Source: Treponema sp. (GTDB lineage: Bacteria > Spirochaetota > Spirochaetia > Treponematales > Breznakiellaceae). From it: 8,919 bases of DNA. The stretch covers positions 1-8,919 of the forward strand of contig JAIRRR010000183.1 in NCBI GenBank assembly GCA_031255875.1. Reading direction: 5' to 3'. The first letter of the stretch is position 1; every line of letters starts with the position of its first letter. Shown piece after piece: positions 7,805 to 8,919 of this stretch. A program made the translations under genes and the position numbers. Below the pieces are notes generated by a model. The model ran no database searches, was not told the origin of the DNA, and was given only the letters and a program-made list of their open reading frames with translations.

Positions 7805-7833
7805 TTGACTTTTTTAAGAAATCTGCGTATTAT
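7805..7833 (+). promoter_or_regulatory. Near-consensus promoter of candidate small RNA 2
   Basis: TTGACT (7805-7810), 17-base spacer, TATTAT (7828-7833): 5 of 6 consensus bases in both boxes with ideal spacing, and an A/T-rich flank upstream. It points away from the small membrane gene and no protein ORF follows it on this strand. Confidence 0.72.
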
Positions 7834-7857
7834 GAAAAAAAGATTTAAGTATTCCAG
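7829..7857 (-). promoter_or_regulatory. Possible promoter of the membrane protein-ABC pair
   Basis: CTGGAA (7857-7852), 17-base spacer, CATAAT (7834-7829) on the minus strand. The -10 is good (5 of 6), the -35 poor (3 of 6). It would start about 45 bases before the gene, and its -10 lies on top of the -10 of small RNA 2 on the other strand. It is the best candidate I can find, but weak. Confidence 0.3.
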
Positions 7858-7973
7858 ATAGGCAGCCGATAAATAATCTGTCGGACTTATAGTTCCCCTC
7901 CCAAATCACTATACTTCCGACATGCCTCAAGGGCAGGGCCGGTGTGAGTCGAAAGACGAGCGCCGGCCTTTTT
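7840..7973 (+). ncRNA. Candidate small regulatory RNA 2 (about 134 nt)
   Basis: Transcript inferred between a near-consensus promoter (7805-7833) and an intrinsic terminator (7937-7973). The core is a long stem-loop at 7879-7922: TGTCGGA/TCCGACA (7 bp), a 2x2 internal loop, then TATAGT/ACTATA (6 bp), displaying a 14-base loop with UCCCCUCCC (7894-7902), complementary to Shine-Dalgarno-like GGGAGGGG. A small hairpin TGCC/GGCA (7923-7935) follows, then the terminator. The A-rich 5' end is unstructured. The only short frame, starting at ATG 7832 with nine codons, begins inside the -10 box. The unit diverges from the membrane-ABC pair and converges on the PEGA gene. I match it to no known RNA. 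The stem's inverted repeat might instead be a DNA-level operator, but the aligned promoter and terminator favour an RNA. Confidence 0.6.
7937..7973 (+). terminator. Intrinsic terminator of small RNA 2
   Basis: GGCCGG/CCGGCC extended by U-G, G-C and U-G gives a 9-bp lower stem. Tandem G-A/A-G mismatches (7946-7947 with 7958-7959) and a 3-bp upper stem follow, capped by a GAAA tetraloop (7951-7954). Five T lie at 7969-7973. No T tract follows on the minus strand, so it is directional. Confidence 0.85.
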
Positions 7974-8064
7974 ATATGCCGCCGCAACAGGCCGACAGGC
8001 GGGCCGCTCCTCTCCCTGAATTCGGGGCTTCCGGGCACCCTGCCGGGGTTCCCGCATCCCTCCT

Positions 8065-8919
8065 TTAGTCTGTCTCGGTAACGATCAGGTCTACGGACAT
8101 GGCCACGCGGTAGGTCTTGCCTTTCTGCACCAGAAGGGGCTTTACCACCGCGTAATCGCTGAGCTGGAAACGGACCTCGTGGGGGCCGGGCCCCACCGGA
8201 AGGGGGCGGCCGGGATCAACGGGCACGTTGTCAAGGTATATGCGGGCGTTTTCCGGGGCTTCAAAGACGACGAGGGGGGTCGGATCCTGGAGGTTGATGC
8301 CAAGTTCCAGAATTCTGCCCCGCTCCACCATAAAAACCCGGTTTTCATTGCGGTAATCGTCGGAGAGGATGACCAGGTGGTGTTCCCCCTCCCGCAAGAC
8401 ATGCTCTTCACGGGGGCGGTCGATCACTTCGTCGTCTATCAAAAGGGTATACGGCTTGTCCGGCAGATTGTCCGGATAACGGGGGACAACGCGGACCGCG
8501 CCCTCGTCGCTCAGGATGGGCCTCACATGCAGGACAAAACCCAGGGCTTCCACCTCGTCGGTAAGGCCTTTGATTACCGGCATCACCCTGAAGAGCAGGG
8601 GGAAGGAAGAAGGGAGCGTGACGGGAAGCACCGACACATACGGGCTCGGCCTGAACCCGTGGCGCTGCCTGATGGGGATATGGTAAACGGACTGTATCTT
8701 GTTCGGTATGGGCTCCATGAAAATTTGGCGGGCGCGGAGATCGGCAATTCCGGCTTCCGGCGCCTTGTCAAGCTCCCCGTACACGGACAGGGCCAGGCTA
8801 CCCCGGTAGCGCAGATAATTCTGGGGGACGGTAAATTCAAGCTCAACCCCCCGGAAAAAGCGGGTTTCCCGGCCCAGGGCTATGAGCACGGAATCCACTA
8901 TGGAAAGGGGGACGGACAC
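8065..8919 (-). CDS. PEGA-like repeat protein, 5' end outside window
   Basis: At least 284 residues, open to the right edge. The GTG at 8919 is probably an internal Val, since the frame has no upstream limit and no signal peptide is seen. I do not recognise the family of the N-terminal 150 residues, which are rich in beta-type strands. The C-terminal half seems to hold two PEGA-like beta repeats: about 156-210 (YTLLIDDEVIDRP, later LREGEHHLVI) and about 217-280 (ARIYLDNVPVDPGRPLP, then VGPGPHEVRF). Such repeats are common in surface or periplasmic proteins of spirochaetes. The TAA at 8067 is followed by AAAGGAGGG-ATG, but spacing is too short for a credible next gene. No terminator is seen on this strand; small RNA 2 converges on it. 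Confidence 0.75.
   Translation of the reverse strand: MSVPLSIVDSVLIALGRETRFFRGVELEFTVPQNYLRYRGSLALSVYGELDKAPEAGIADLRARQIFMEPIPNKIQSVYHIPIRQRHGFRPSPYVSVLPVTLPSSFPLLFRVMPVIKGLTDEVEALGFVLHVRPILSDEGAVRVVPRYPDNLPDKPYTLLIDDEVIDRPREEHVLREGEHHLVILSDDYRNENRVFMVERGRILELGINLQDPTPLVVFEAPENARIYLDNVPVDPGRPLPVGPGPHEVRFQLSDYAVVKPLLVQKGKTYRVAMSVDLIVTETD

Noticed and set aside
7832..7861. Nine-codon frame (MKKRFKYSR) at the start of small RNA 2
   Set aside because: Its ATG overlaps the -10 box, so it would not be in the transcript.
7887..8057. Minus-strand 56-codon ORF after AAAGGAGGG
   Set aside because: The Shine-Dalgarno core is one base from the ATG, too close, and the product is a basic low-complexity string antisense to small RNA 2.

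Overview
The window looks like chromosomal DNA of a fairly GC-rich anaerobic spirochaete, most likely a Treponema relative of the termite-gut or free-living kind. This rests on protein resemblance only: the phosphoglycerate kinase has the lysine-rich insert and SHLGDP variant that I associate with treponemes, the GAPDH is of the trypanosome-like type found in some spirochaetes, and the right-hand gene has PEGA-like repeats. No rRNA, tRNA, CRISPR array, insertion sequence or phage gene was seen.

Layout. Positions 1-4916 carry lower glycolysis on the minus strand, in the order gap, pgk, tpiA, then a membrane sensor histidine kinase that runs off the left edge. gap is a separate unit with its own promoter and an intrinsic terminator. 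A new promoter starts the pgk-tpiA-kinase unit, whose genes are 12 and 24 bases apart. A 2-hydroxyacid dehydrogenase (5171-6169) is divergent from gap. Next come 267 bases without a protein gene, then a minus-strand pair: a small three-helix membrane protein (7441-7779) followed 5 bases later by an orphan OppF/DppF-type ABC ATPase (6437-7435). Another 285 non-coding bases separate this pair from a truncated minus-strand gene with PEGA-like repeats (8065-8919).

Main discovery candidate. The two gaps flanking the ABC pair each hold a complete plus-strand transcription unit with no credible ORF. Each has a TTGACT -35 box, a 17-base spacer, a good -10 box, about 130-155 transcribed bases and a strong hairpin followed by five T. 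In both predicted RNAs a stem-loop displays a C/U-rich single strand (CUACCUCUCU at 6261-6270; UCCCCUCCC at 7894-7902) able to pair with Shine-Dalgarno sequences. I propose two independent trans-acting small RNAs of anti-Shine-Dalgarno type. The first could pair over 7 bases with the ribosome site of pgk in this same window. All RNA structures were worked out by eye and none has been tested.

How the genes may work together. gap, pgk and tpiA catalyse consecutive triose-phosphate steps. The kinase translated behind tpiA, with an extracytoplasmic sensor region and a GAF-like domain, may link signal sensing to glycolytic expression. The dehydrogenase may reduce a 2-keto acid. The ABC ATPase needs permease partners that are not encoded here.
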